From: Deltaproteobacteria bacterium
Lineage (GTDB): Bacteria > Desulfobacterota > Desulfofervidia > Desulfofervidales > DG-60
DNA length: 13,362 nt
Direction of reading: 5' to 3'
NCBI GenBank assembly: GCA_021163945.1
Contig: JAGGTC010000077.1
Coordinates: 1-13,362, forward strand
Below are positions 1 through 7,300 of the stretch, piece after piece. The position numbers and the translations under genes were made by a program. Positions within the stretch are counted from its first letter, which is position 1. The number at the start of each line of letters is the position of its first letter. The notes under the pieces are model-generated. The model worked only from the letters and a program-made list of their open reading frames with translations, did no database searches and had not been told where the DNA came from.

Positions 1-530
1 CAGGAATTATGGGCGCCTATGTGATAGATTTAGACGCGGGACTTGTCACGGGAACGGCAACACCCGAAACGGGGGCACAAGCAACTCCTGGCTATTCAAA
101 AGGCTCAGCAATCAACATGTATACTGATATCGGTGGGGAACCACTACAGCAAATATCATGGGACAGCGCAAAATCTGTCGATGATAAAATTCCTTCAACC
201 GTGGCTTTAGCATTTCCCGTTCATCTTGAACCTGGAGCAAACTTGGATACGGATATAGCGACACGTGTAACTTCCTTTGATGTCGCAAACGTCTTCGTGA
301 AGTATACCGTCCGCGTGGACATTCTCACGGTATCGGGATTCACGCTTTACTCTGGCTCGCATTTGCCCGACGAAGATAATCCATACGAGGCTATCTTTGA
401 AGGTATGGACTTTTGGAAGGGCGTTGGCGACTTCTTCAATTCCCCTGGTGGAATAACACTGATGATAATGATAATAGTTGTCTCACTGGTGGTATTGTAC
501 GTTGCAAAGAAAATCTCGCTTCCCGTGTGA
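1..530 (+). CDS. C-terminally anchored surface protein, 5' end outside window (partial)
   Basis: The reading frame is open from base 3 to a TGA at 528-530. An ATG exists at position 9, but only a weak AGGA lies 3 bases before it, unlike the clear GAGGTG sites of the following genes, so the true start is probably upstream of the window. The visible 173 residues look like a beta-rich, Thr/Ser/Asp-rich ectodomain with few lysines, ending in one strong transmembrane helix (about residues 148-167, ITLMIMIIVVSLVVLYV) and a short basic tail KKISLPV. That topology (outside ectodomain, inside C-terminus) normally needs an N-terminal signal peptide, and none is seen here, which also argues for 5' truncation. 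The next gene starts 12 bases after the stop. I do not recognise the family. A virion or cell-surface role is inferred from topology and from the neighbouring spike gene. Confidence 0.75.
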   Translation, partial: GIMGAYVIDLDAGLVTGTATPETGAQATPGYSKGSAINMYTDIGGEPLQQISWDSAKSVDDKIPSTVALAFPVHLEPGANLDTDIATRVTSFDVANVFVKYTVRVDILTVSGFTLYSGSHLPDEDNPYEAIFEGMDFWKGVGDFFNSPGGITLMIMIIVVSLVVLYVAKKISLPV

Positions 531-542
531 GAGGTGTAAAAA

Positions 543-1076
543 ATGGAGTCCGTCTACATAATCACCTTTTTACTTTTTAGTGCGGTTTTGTTTGTTCTCC
601 ATAGAGCTAGTAAACTCTCGAAAAGAATGCTAATAAACGCAATCAATTTGATGGTGATTTTCTCAATTTTAGAGTACTTGATGTTCGGCAATATACTTGG
701 AAAAGGGGAGATAGACTGGCGCACGGCCATTGATTATTATCACGCCACACTGACATTCCTGTTCATATATATGTTTATAGCGATGTTCTACGCGGTTCGC
801 GGGCGCTTAACGCTCCGTGATATAGTGATGTCAATCGCCTACGGTATGTTCGTGGGTGTCGCGGAGGACTTTCTATCGGCGTTATTGATAATCAAGGATC
901 CGCAGCAGGCATCGCAATACTATTCATCGAGTAAATGGATGTCGGAAGTCTGGAACGGCGTACATCTCGGCTGGATATTCGGCATCCCGACCTGGTACAT
1001 AATTTATCTTGGAATTTTTGTTCTGATATTCTACTATCGCAACAAAATCCCAAATACGGTTATTATAGGTGGATAA
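543..1076 (+). CDS. multi-pass membrane protein, unknown function
   Basis: 177 residues from ATG 543, preceded by GAGGTG at 531-536 (6-base spacing). Hydrophobic segments are at about residues 3-20, 32-50, 66-86, 92-116 and 143-166, so five helices are likely. Short charged loops lie between them, and a longer polar loop with a Tyr/Ser-rich stretch sits between helices four and five. The last residues are NTVIIGG. The gene lies 12 bases after the anchored surface protein and one base before the next ORF, so it belongs to the same operon. I do not recognise the family. Its place beside the spike and other membrane proteins suggests an envelope or virion-assembly protein, but a host-membrane role is equally possible. 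Confidence 0.8.
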   Translation: MESVYIITFLLFSAVLFVLHRASKLSKRMLINAINLMVIFSILEYLMFGNILGKGEIDWRTAIDYYHATLTFLFIYMFIAMFYAVRGRLTLRDIVMSIAYGMFVGVAEDFLSALLIIKDPQQASQYYSSSKWMSEVWNGVHLGWIFGIPTWYIIYLGIFVLIFYYRNKIPNTVIIGG

Positions 1077-1077
1077 A

Positions 1078-1305
1078 ATGTTAGTCCCACAAATAGTTAA
1101 ACCACTCCAACCTTTACGTGATGAGTTAATAGAGACCGCCCAAAAAATCCGCACGATCTCAAACTCTTACTACATCGCCGACATAATCGGTATTGATAGC
1201 ACCCTCGACTCCGAGATTCAAGCCACGCTCAAACTCATACGCCTCGCCACCCGACATTTAAACGCCCTTTATGAGATAAAGAAAAAGGAGGAAGTAGAAC
1301 AATGA
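1078..1305 (+). CDS. small helical protein, unknown function
   Basis: 75 residues. I chose ATG 1078 because AGGTGG (1067-1072) lies five bases upstream; an in-frame GTG at 1069 would overlap that site and the previous stop. The protein is predominantly alpha-helical with heptad-like hydrophobic spacing (LRDELIETAQKIRTI, ATLKLIRLATRHLNALYEI) and ends in a charged tail KKKEEVEQ. No membrane segment, cysteine pair or catalytic motif is visible. Its stop overlaps the start of the next gene by four bases (ATGA at 1302-1305), implying translational coupling. It may be a small adaptor or oligomerisation protein; no function can be assigned. Confidence 0.7.
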   Translation: MLVPQIVKPLQPLRDELIETAQKIRTISNSYYIADIIGIDSTLDSEIQATLKLIRLATRHLNALYEIKKKEEVEQ

Positions 1306-1544
1306 AGAGAAAGAAAGAGTCTGTAACGATACTCAAGATATTCATAGTATCCTTCCTGTTCTTTTGGATTATTGCAGTATTGGGCGTAATGTCGTATTCG
1401 TTTTACTTATTTATGTATGGTGAGAAACACATACTTCAAGAGCCTAATGTAAGTATTGCAGCTTTTGAGTTTACTGTGAATATCATCGCGATATTTTTTG
1501 TTGTGATACTATACCTGAAGGAGGTGTATAGAATTGCCAAGTAA
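1302..1544 (+). CDS. small two-helix membrane protein
   Basis: 80 residues from ATG 1302, with AGGAGG at about 1287-1292 and ATGA overlap with the previous stop. The N-terminus is very basic (MKRKKES). It is followed by a transmembrane helix at about residues 10-38, a polar loop (GEKHILQEPN) and a second helix at about 52-72, then a charged end (KEVYRIAK). By the positive-inside rule both ends are probably inside the cell. Small two-helix proteins of this kind are common as minor or major coat proteins in membrane-containing archaeal viruses, but I see no specific family signature. The end overlaps the TTG start of the spike gene by 11 bases. Confidence 0.7.
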   Translation: MKRKKESVTILKIFIVSFLFFWIIAVLGVMSYSFYLFMYGEKHILQEPNVSIAAFEFTVNIIAIFFVVILYLKEVYRIAK

Positions 1545-3093
1545 AAAGAGGGTTGTACTACTGTTTCTTCTTGTGTTTCTTATGGGTATTACTTCTCAAT
1601 CTGTCATGATACTTCAAAATTCCCAACCTACTATGGCAAATCAACCTCATTACCCTCATCATCTTAATACGAATGAGTTACAGACAGTAAGAGTAGAATA
1701 TGAGTTAACTCGTGTAACACACCCATCATGGTTTGTTGAACCACCAACATGGGGTACTAGTTCAGGCAGTTGGTCGAGTGGATACGAGAACGTAACTACA
1801 ACAGCTATATCCTATGACGACAATGTGAAGATGTTACAATACTATTATCTATCTTTTTCGGGCGGTAGTGCATTTGATTACTACATAAATTCAACGTGGT
1901 ATATCCATTATCCAGCAGATACATTTAGGTATTACCTACAAGTGGAGTTGGAAACAGATTATGTCTCGTCTTTACCTATAAGCAGTGGCTCATCAACATA
2001 TAGTTATGGTTTTAGTAGAGATTTTGTAGCATCAGAGGTGGTATTATCACTTGAGAATTACTTCCGAATCTGGAGCTCAGATGGATCATATGCAGATATC
2101 AATCACACAGTCGCTATCTACGCTCTTAACCAGACATCAGGAGCAGATGTTCTCGTGTGGAAGTTGGTATATACACAAACCAATGTTCTCATTAGTAGTA
2201 GTAATATTATCAACGCAACAATGACTGTTGATTATATCTTGCTTCACTTCTCGAATGTGGGTGCAGAAATAGTTACTGAAGACAGTCTGAAAGACGGATA
2301 TGTCTTACACGTTGCAGAGGTTGAAGTCCCTTCACAATGTATTAACCTATATGTAAAATATCCAGAGGACTGGTCTATGTATGCGATAAGTCCAGATTCA
2401 TCATATACAACGATGAATAGCACCACAATAAGGATCCCCTATCCGTTGGATGTTACTTACAAACTTTACTTCATCTCTTACGACACGTGGGAATATCCAG
2501 AGTACGAAAATTCAAGAGTTGCATACCTCAACTCAAAGGGCGAATACCTCGACTTCGACCAGTTTCACACGTACATCGCCGAATCCCCTTCACGACTAAT
2601 CAGATACGCACCAGATGTAAATGACCCCGATCTAGTGGCGTGGTTCCGCTTCAATGAGGGCACAGGCACAAAGACATACGATTGGAAGCAAGGGTTGGAG
2701 GGGACATTATACGGCTCCCCCTCTTGGGCTACAGGGTATATCGGGGATGCGATAGAATTTGATGGAACAGATGATTATGTAAGCGTTAGTGGGATATCTG
2801 TTAGTGTTCCTTTTTCTATTGAATTTTGGCTATATCGAGAAAGTGATAGTGGTACGATAGAGCGTTTAATACAGTTAGAGGGAAATCCGTATGGTATATA
2901 TGTGCAAATTGATACTCTTCAAAGAATACAAGCGGGGTTTAAAGCTACTACAGGCAGTTTTGTGAATATTTACAGTTATACGAAAATACTATTAAACCAA
3001 TGGTATCACGTTATCTTCATCTATGATGGTTCTATGCTTTATCTCTACATAAACGGAAGATTGGATAATACCATGCAACCACAGCACAAGTAG
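1534..3093 (+). CDS. spike/fibre-like surface protein, N-terminal part (signal peptide, N-domain, LamG domain broken by frameshift)
   Basis: 519 residues from a TTG start at 1534. The start is supported by an excellent Shine-Dalgarno (AAGGAGGTG, about 1518-1526) eight bases upstream. Residues 1-27 form a signal peptide: basic KKR, a hydrophobic core, then small residues. Residues about 40-360 are a beta-rich, Tyr/Ser/Thr-rich domain that I do not recognise. From residue about 364 a LamG/concanavalin-like jelly-roll begins (DLVAWFRFNEGTGTKTYDW, IEFDGTDDYVSV, FSIEFWLY, WYHVIFIYDGSMLYLYING). It stops abruptly at TAG 3091-3093 before its last strands. Those strands (DGIINIGRLK, FHGIIDEPRIW) are encoded directly downstream in another frame, so this ORF and the next were one gene. 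As written, the product would be secreted without a membrane anchor. LamG domains bind sugars or proteins; receptor binding is inferred. Confidence 0.8.
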   Translation: MPSKKRVVLLFLLVFLMGITSQSVMILQNSQPTMANQPHYPHHLNTNELQTVRVEYELTRVTHPSWFVEPPTWGTSSGSWSSGYENVTTTAISYDDNVKMLQYYYLSFSGGSAFDYYINSTWYIHYPADTFRYYLQVELETDYVSSLPISSGSSTYSYGFSRDFVASEVVLSLENYFRIWSSDGSYADINHTVAIYALNQTSGADVLVWKLVYTQTNVLISSSNIINATMTVDYILLHFSNVGAEIVTEDSLKDGYVLHVAEVEVPSQCINLYVKYPEDWSMYAISPDSSYTTMNSTTIRIPYPLDVTYKLYFISYDTWEYPEYENSRVAYLNSKGEYLDFDQFHTYIAESPSRLIRYAPDVNDPDLVAWFRFNEGTGTKTYDWKQGLEGTLYGSPSWATGYIGDAIEFDGTDDYVSVSGISVSVPFSIEFWLYRESDSGTIERLIQLEGNPYGIYVQIDTLQRIQAGFKATTGSFVNIYSYTKILLNQWYHVIFIYDGSMLYLYINGRLDNTMQPQHK

Positions 3094-3215
3094 AAAGCTT
3101 AGATGGCATAATCAATATAGGGCGTCTTAAAGATACTACAACATATTACTATAACTTTCACGGTATCATAGATGAACCACGTATTTGGCAAAAGAGGCTA
3201 ACATCCGAGGAGGCA
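2623..3215 (+). other. LamG-like domain 1 (spans the frameshift)
   Basis: Typical LamG features are seen: an opening strand VAWFRFNEG, the central FDGTDDYV, the FSIEFWLY strand, the WYHVIFIYDGSMLYLYING strand-turn, and the closing NIGR...NFHGIIDEPRIWQKRLTSEE. The first four are in the 1534 frame and the closing part is in the 3069 frame. The domain is about 190 residues, a normal length, only when both frames are joined. Confidence 0.8.
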
Positions 3216-6200
3216 TGGTGGCACTATGCTCTTGCATTGTACTACGACGGGCAGAAAGATATGTTGGGTCGAACAGCATTAGTGCAATCAGGCACAATTA
3301 CACGAGGTATTTTTGGTAGTGCATTTGAGATGAACCCAGAGTATCTTTCCAATCCAAATGCTTCTTCCTCCTCATATAAGGATGCGGGAATTAAATATTC
3401 AAAAGACTATGCTTTACAACTACACAACTCATTCTCTCTAATTATATTCATGAAGCCATATTGGAGTAGTATCACGGGGACATCAGAACATTGGTGGACA
3501 TTTATAAGTAAAGACCACTATTCTAATGATTATTGGATAACATATAATCCAAACTACAAATACTTTGACTTACGACAAAACAAACAAGCACAGAGATATA
3601 CTTGGTCGGTTGATTTAACCTCTCTAAATCAGCAATACATATTGTTCGTCTTAACATACTCGCTTGAAAATAAAACTGTTTATCTTTATTCTATAGATGG
3701 CTCTTACCAAGAGCATGAGTTATCCCGTATCTCAGGGGATAGAGATGATATTATTACAACAGATGTATCGGGTAATGTATGGATAGGTTCAGACCTCGGT
3801 ACTACTTATCATTTCAAAGGAATTTTGGATGAGGTAATACTCCTCAACCAACCGATTTCTCCACAGATGATAGAAAATCTATGGAAAATAGCGAAGCCCT
3901 ACATCGGCGGCTACTACACAGATACAGAGTTCGGGGCGACATGGAATATCGAACAGGACAGCCCCGAAGACGGAAACGGGTATGCGGAAGATTTCAGCGA
4001 TATTAGTGAGTGGACTAATATATTTAGTTATCAGTCTTTCACTACAGATGGTGATGTTGCCAACTACACCATAGATGGGTCTCAAACATCAATAGTATGG
4101 GGGCATGTAGAGGTAAAGCTTACCGCAAACATCTCAACATCAGAATATCCATTCTTAGAAGTACGCTATAATTATTATGAAGTAGACCCGCCTGATGAAT
4201 ATTTCTACATTTATTTAATGAGTGGTAGTAGTGGAGTAGGGCAAGCATATTATGACGGTGGGGATAATAATGGCGAATGGGTTATTGGGCGCATAAATTT
4301 ATTGGAGAAACTGGGTAATGTGCAATTTGACGAAATAAGGATACAAATACGGGCAGGTGCGGGTGATTTTGCTTATGTGCTTTTAGACTGGCTCCGCGTG
4401 TACGGCTTCCAAGGAGCGTCAGGAATTGCATACACAACGGATATAGATAGCGATGATTGGATAACATCAATTGGTGGCGTCTTAGAGATTCATAGTAATT
4501 TTGAAACGACAAATGATGAGTTTTTGGGTGTAAAGTACGATGTCCCAAACTTTGACGGGAGTGATAAAGTCTGTGAGATTAGATTCAAGGGATATATCTG
4601 GTTACTTTTTGTTATGACGACATCGGTTTATGAGTATATTTTCAACGCAAATGATTGGGTTGTTTTACAAATAGATTTATCCGATGGGTCAAGAACAGTG
4701 CTATCTGGTACTGTTACTACCGTTTATGCTTACACAGGTGGGTCTGGTAGTATTACAGAAATACGTATAGGACAAAACGATATAAGTGGGTATGACGCTG
4801 GGGAGTACTATGGGTACGTTGATTATCTAAGGATAGGATATTCTGACAACGAGAAGCTCCAAGACACTTCGTGGGAATCTTTGCTTTATCCAATCTACGA
4901 GCATCCAAAGAGCGGGTATGTCTGGTTTAACACAACGGATATCTTTGGTAATGTTTTAGTGTATGAGCCACGCTCCTACTCAGTTTACCAAGATTTCGTG
5001 CTACCGCTCTACAGTTGGAAGTTCAAGAACAACAAGGATAACACGTTCATACACATCAACATATCGCGGAACGGCTTCCATTGGAGTGAGTGGCTTGCGC
5101 CGAAGGAGGTAGCACGATACGATTTATACTCAGGAAACTACACCTTGCGCATAACTTATCCCGACAATTCGTATTTCGAAACCACTATTTCCGTCACGCA
5201 GGACTACTACTGGATGCTTTCGGGCAATACACTCGGCGACGTTCTCACGGGCATTGATAATCTATACTACAACATCACAAACGTGAACCAGACGCTCTAC
5301 AATCAAATCATCAACGTGAATATATCACTAACGAACTGGAATAGTCAAATCAACAATACTGTTGTAAACGTGTATCTGAACCTCACGAACGTTAATTCCT
5401 CACTCGGCGACTTAATCCTAAACAATTATGAGCTTATCAAGAACCTCAACACCAACATGACAAATCAATTCCTAAACCTCGACGTGAACATCTATAACAA
5501 CTTCACGACGATTAGTGGGCAAATCCTCTCCGTGAACAATACGGTACTGAACGTTAATGCCACTATTGACTACCAACACAACCAGATATCTACACAAATT
5601 ACCAACTTACAGACAAATATGACGTATCAGATTAACTGGGTGCTCAACAATATCACGAACGTTAATTCTACGATTCACGCACAACTTATCGATTTGAGCA
5701 CGCAGATTACTAATCTCCAAGACAACATCACCATCCAAATAAACGACGTCAGTACACAAATAGATAACGTGAACACGTCACTATCTCAACAGATAAACGA
5801 TATTTCCGTACAGATAACCAATCTACAATCGCACATAGACGGGCAATTTAGCAATATTGAAGTTTGGCTCTACAACAACTTTTCTCAAATTAACGCACAA
5901 GTGATTTCCGTGAACAACACGATTCTCAACGTGAATTCTACAATCGACTATCAACACAATCAAATTACCACGCTCATCTATAATGTTCAGGACAACGTCA
6001 CAACCCAAATAAACGACGTCAAAGTTCTCATAAACAACTTGCAATCCTCAATGGATGCACAATTCACCAACGTTGAAGTGTGGATATACAACAACTTCAC
6101 ACACATTGAAGCCCAAATTCTCTCCGTGAACAATACCATAATCAACATCAATTCCACAATCAGCCAACAGATTTCCCAAGTTTCGCTCCAGATAACAAAT

Positions 6201-6794
6201 CTTCAGACAAACGTCACAACGCAGTTCAACTATGTTTTTGAGAACATCACGAACGTTAACGCGACAATCCACACGCAATTAATCTTCCTCTCAACTGAAA
6301 TCAACAACTTCTGGACAAACATGAACTACACGCTCCTGAACATGGATGTGAATATGAACAACAATTTCACGAACATCCAGACGCAAATAGTCACTGTCAA
6401 CAACACTGTACTCAATGTGAATTCCACACTAATAAGCGCGAATCATACCATCATAAACCAAATAACGAATCTCAACAACTCCATGACCTACCAGTTCACG
6501 CACGTGATAACCAATATCACGAACGTAAACAACACGCTCTACCAGCAAACCCAGACAATCAAGGAAGATATAGTTGATTTGGCGCACACGGAATACCGCA
6601 ATCCACCGCCCGAACCTACGAAAGTACCTGTTGTCGGCGACTTAGTCACTTCGGAGGCGGGGCAAGTAATCGCGGGCTTCGGTATAATCCTTGCAATAAT
6701 CTTCGCGTTCATGTACATTGTGGAGCGCGGAAGAAGAATATCAATCGAGGAGGAAAGATCCGCAAAAAGAATGCTTAACGCGTTGAAGAAATAG
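3069..6794 (+). CDS. spike/fibre-like surface protein, C-terminal part (LamG end, LamG2, two beta-sandwich modules, coiled-coil stalk, TM anchor)
   Basis: This frame is open from 3069 to TAG 6792-6794. It continues the preceding ORF after a one-base frame change; the first possible initiators (TTG 3237, ATG 3261) have no Shine-Dalgarno, so it is a continuation and not a separate gene. In order it encodes: the end of LamG 1 (to about 3215), a second LamG-like domain (about 3222-3905, with FSLIIFMKPYW and FKGILDEVILL), two related beta-sandwich modules (about 3984-4412 and 4440-4850), another beta domain (to about 5220), a stalk of about 440 residues of Asn/Thr-rich coiled coil (about 5224-6570), a Pro-rich hinge NPPPEPTKVP, one transmembrane helix (about 6664-6720) and a basic cytoplasmic tail. 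With its N-terminal part the full protein would be about 1750 residues. Signal, globular heads, coiled stalk and anchor is the layout of membrane-anchored viral spikes. A giant host adhesin is the main alternative. Confidence 0.85.
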   Translation, partial: YHATTAQVESLDGIINIGRLKDTTTYYYNFHGIIDEPRIWQKRLTSEEAWWHYALALYYDGQKDMLGRTALVQSGTITRGIFGSAFEMNPEYLSNPNASSSSYKDAGIKYSKDYALQLHNSFSLIIFMKPYWSSITGTSEHWWTFISKDHYSNDYWITYNPNYKYFDLRQNKQAQRYTWSVDLTSLNQQYILFVLTYSLENKTVYLYSIDGSYQEHELSRISGDRDDIITTDVSGNVWIGSDLGTTYHFKGILDEVILLNQPISPQMIENLWKIAKPYIGGYYTDTEFGATWNIEQDSPEDGNGYAEDFSDISEWTNIFSYQSFTTDGDVANYTIDGSQTSIVWGHVEVKLTANISTSEYPFLEVRYNYYEVDPPDEYFYIYLMSGSSGVGQAYYDGGDNNGEWVIGRINLLEKLGNVQFDEIRIQIRAGAGDFAYVLLDWLRVYGFQGASGIAYTTDIDSDDWITSIGGVLEIHSNFETTNDEFLGVKYDVPNFDGSDKVCEIRFKGYIWLLFVMTTSVYEYIFNANDWVVLQIDLSDGSRTVLSGTVTTVYAYTGGSGSITEIRIGQNDISGYDAGEYYGYVDYLRIGYSDNEKLQDTSWESLLYPIYEHPKSGYVWFNTTDIFGNVLVYEPRSYSVYQDFVLPLYSWKFKNNKDNTFIHINISRNGFHWSEWLAPKEVARYDLYSGNYTLRITYPDNSYFETTISVTQDYYWMLSGNTLGDVLTGIDNLYYNITNVNQTLYNQIINVNISLTNWNSQINNTVVNVYLNLTNVNSSLGDLILNNYELIKNLNTNMTNQFLNLDVNIYNNFTTISGQILSVNNTVLNVNATIDYQHNQISTQITNLQTNMTYQINWVLNNITNVNSTIHAQLIDLSTQITNLQDNITIQINDVSTQIDNVNTSLSQQINDISVQITNLQSHIDGQFSNIEVWLYNNFSQINAQVISVNNTILNVNSTIDYQHNQITTLIYNVQDNVTTQINDVKVLINNLQSSMDAQFTNVEVWIYNNFTHIEAQILSVNNTIININSTISQQISQVSLQITNLQTNVTTQFNYVFENITNVNATIHTQLIFLSTEINNFWTNMNYTLLNMDVNMNNNFTNIQTQIVTVNNTVLNVNSTLISANHTIINQITNLNNSMTYQFTHVITNITNVNNTLYQQTQTIKEDIVDLAHTEYRNPPPEPTKVPVVGDLVTSEAGQVIAGFGIILAIIFAFMYIVERGRRISIEEERSAKRMLNALKK
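3222..3905 (+). other. LamG-like domain 2
   Basis: A second concanavalin-like fold follows immediately. Matching landmarks are HYALALYYDG, FGSAFEMN, the FSLIIFMKPYW strand, ILFVLTYSLENKTVYLYSIDG, VWIGSDLG, and the closing HFKGILDEVILLNQPIS. The closing motif parallels FHGIIDEPRIWQKRLT of domain 1, so the two are tandem paralogues that have diverged strongly. Assignment is by pattern only. Confidence 0.65.
3984..4850 (+). other. two tandem paralogous beta-sandwich modules
   Basis: Module A (about 3984-4412) opens with EDFSDISEWTN and closes with EIRIQIRAG...LLDWLRVYGF. Module B (about 4440-4850) opens with TDIDSDDWITS and closes with EIRIGQND...YVDYLRIGY. The shared opening Asp-Trp pattern and closing EIRI...D(W/Y)LR(V/I) strands indicate one fold used twice. 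The (D)WLRVY closing strand is typical of carbohydrate-binding jelly-rolls. Specific ligand unknown. Confidence 0.55.
5224..6570 (+). repeat. degenerate repeats encoding an N-glycosylation-rich coiled-coil stalk
   Basis: About 440 codons of diverged repeats. Recurring peptide blocks are ITNVN(S/A)TI, (I/L)TNLQ(T/D)N, YNNF(T/S)xIxxQI and SVNNT(V/I)LNVN(S/A)TI. The YNNF-SVNNT block appears around 5493, 5870, 6086 and 6358, so spacing is uneven. At DNA level the ATCACGAACGT core recurs near 5653, 6246 and 6516. Hydrophobic residues fall at heptad a/d positions. I count by eye about 33 N-X-S/T sequons here. The length suggests a long, glycan-shielded trimeric or dimeric stalk. Confidence 0.8.
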
Positions 6795-6801
6795 CGTTAA
6801 G
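6774..6801. repeat. perfect inverted repeat over the spike stop codon
   Basis: CTTAACGC (6774-6781) and GCGTTAAG (6794-6801) are perfect 8-base inverted arms separated by 12 bases. They enclose most of the TAG stop codon and end just before the putative promoter at 6805-6818. The repeat could form an mRNA hairpin ending the spike message or be an operator for the downstream gene. Confidence 0.6.
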
Positions 6802-6804
6802 ATA

Positions 6805-6818
6805 CCCCTTTATTTATT
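6805..6818 (+). promoter_or_regulatory. archaeal-type promoter (TATA-like box) for the 6853 gene
   Basis: TTTATTTATT at 6809-6818 follows CCCC (6805-6808). A start site about 25 bases downstream would fall near 6838, giving a short leader with the GAGGTG site at 6839-6844 before ATG 6853. The 58-base gap between genes is much larger than elsewhere in this block, which fits an independent promoter. Confidence 0.5.
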
Positions 6819-6852
6819 CTCACGCCAAAATATTATGTGAGGTGAAGAAAAA

Positions 6853-6999
6853 ATGAATTTCGTGAAGAAACATAAAAGAATAATAATAGCGCTTGGTGGT
6901 ATTTTCACACTGCTAGGAATAGTTGGTATCGGCATTGCGTACTTCACGAACGTGATACTGGGCATTTTGCTATTGTACATAGCGTACAAGAACTTCTGA
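6853..6999 (+). CDS. 48-residue glycine-rich two-helix membrane peptide, candidate major coat protein
   Basis: ATG 6853 to TGA 6997-6999, with GAGGTG at 6839-6844, eight bases upstream. The N-terminus is basic (MNFVKKHKR). Helix one is at about residues 10-30 and rich in glycine (IALGGIFTLLGIVGIGIAY). It is followed by a three-residue turn (FTN), helix two (VILGILLLYIAY) and a KNF end. Almost the whole peptide lies in the membrane as a hairpin. Major coat proteins of spindle-shaped archaeal viruses are also small proteins with two hydrophobic helices. This one is shorter and I see no sequence signature that proves kinship. It stands first after its own promoter and at the head of the second gene run, as expected for an abundant product. 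A small holin-like or assembly membrane peptide is the alternative. Confidence 0.75.
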   Translation: MNFVKKHKRIIIALGGIFTLLGIVGIGIAYFTNVILGILLLYIAYKNF

Positions 7000-7012
7000 G
7001 AGGTGAAATATC

Positions 7013-7300
7013 ATGGGAAGAAGATTAGTAAAATCAAAACGAATAGTTGGTAGTGCAAAAGGCAACAGATTAATAAAAATACGAAATCCACGCGGGTTGG
7101 AGAAATACGGCTACGATCCAGACTTCAAGGCCTCAACACGGAGAAGGGCACTCAAGAAACTAGTGGAGAAGGAAGGATACGCCACGGCAATTCGCCGACT
7201 GAACGCCGTACGCGTTCTCACACGGAATACACTGCCGAAATACTCACGGATTTATGAATCCGATATGAAATGGCTTCAAAGGGAGTATGGGCGACGATGA
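7013..7300 (+). CDS. small basic protein, resembles DUF5771-type viral proteins; probably nucleic-acid binding
   Basis: 95 residues from ATG 7013, with GAGGTG ending eight bases upstream. It is highly basic throughout (MGRRLVKSKR, STRRRALKKLVEK, QREYGRR). The core reads GLEKYGYDPDFK, RRRALKKLV, AIRRLNAVRVLTRNTLP, then SRIYESDMKWLQREY. From memory, this order of motifs (G-L-x-K-Y-G-Y, R-x-x-A-L-x-K, RxLNAVxxL, then D-x-x-W) is that of a small basic family in nucleocytoplasmic large DNA viruses (DUF5771). I cannot verify this here. No signal or membrane segment is present, so it is cytoplasmic or inside the virion. A genome-binding or condensing role is inferred from charge. Its stop overlaps the next start (ATGA, 7297-7300). 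Confidence 0.8.
   Translation: MGRRLVKSKRIVGSAKGNRLIKIRNPRGLEKYGYDPDFKASTRRRALKKLVEKEGYATAIRRLNAVRVLTRNTLPKYSRIYESDMKWLQREYGRR

Noticed and set aside
3237..3261. Independent start (TTG 3237 or ATG 3261) for the large downstream spike ORF
   Set aside because: No Shine-Dalgarno or signal peptide follows, and the same frame upstream encodes the missing LamG strands, so it is a continuation.
5224..6570. CRISPR-like or tandem DNA repeat array
   Set aside because: Repeats are codon-phased, diverged and unevenly spaced within one ORF; they encode a coiled coil, not an array with spacers.
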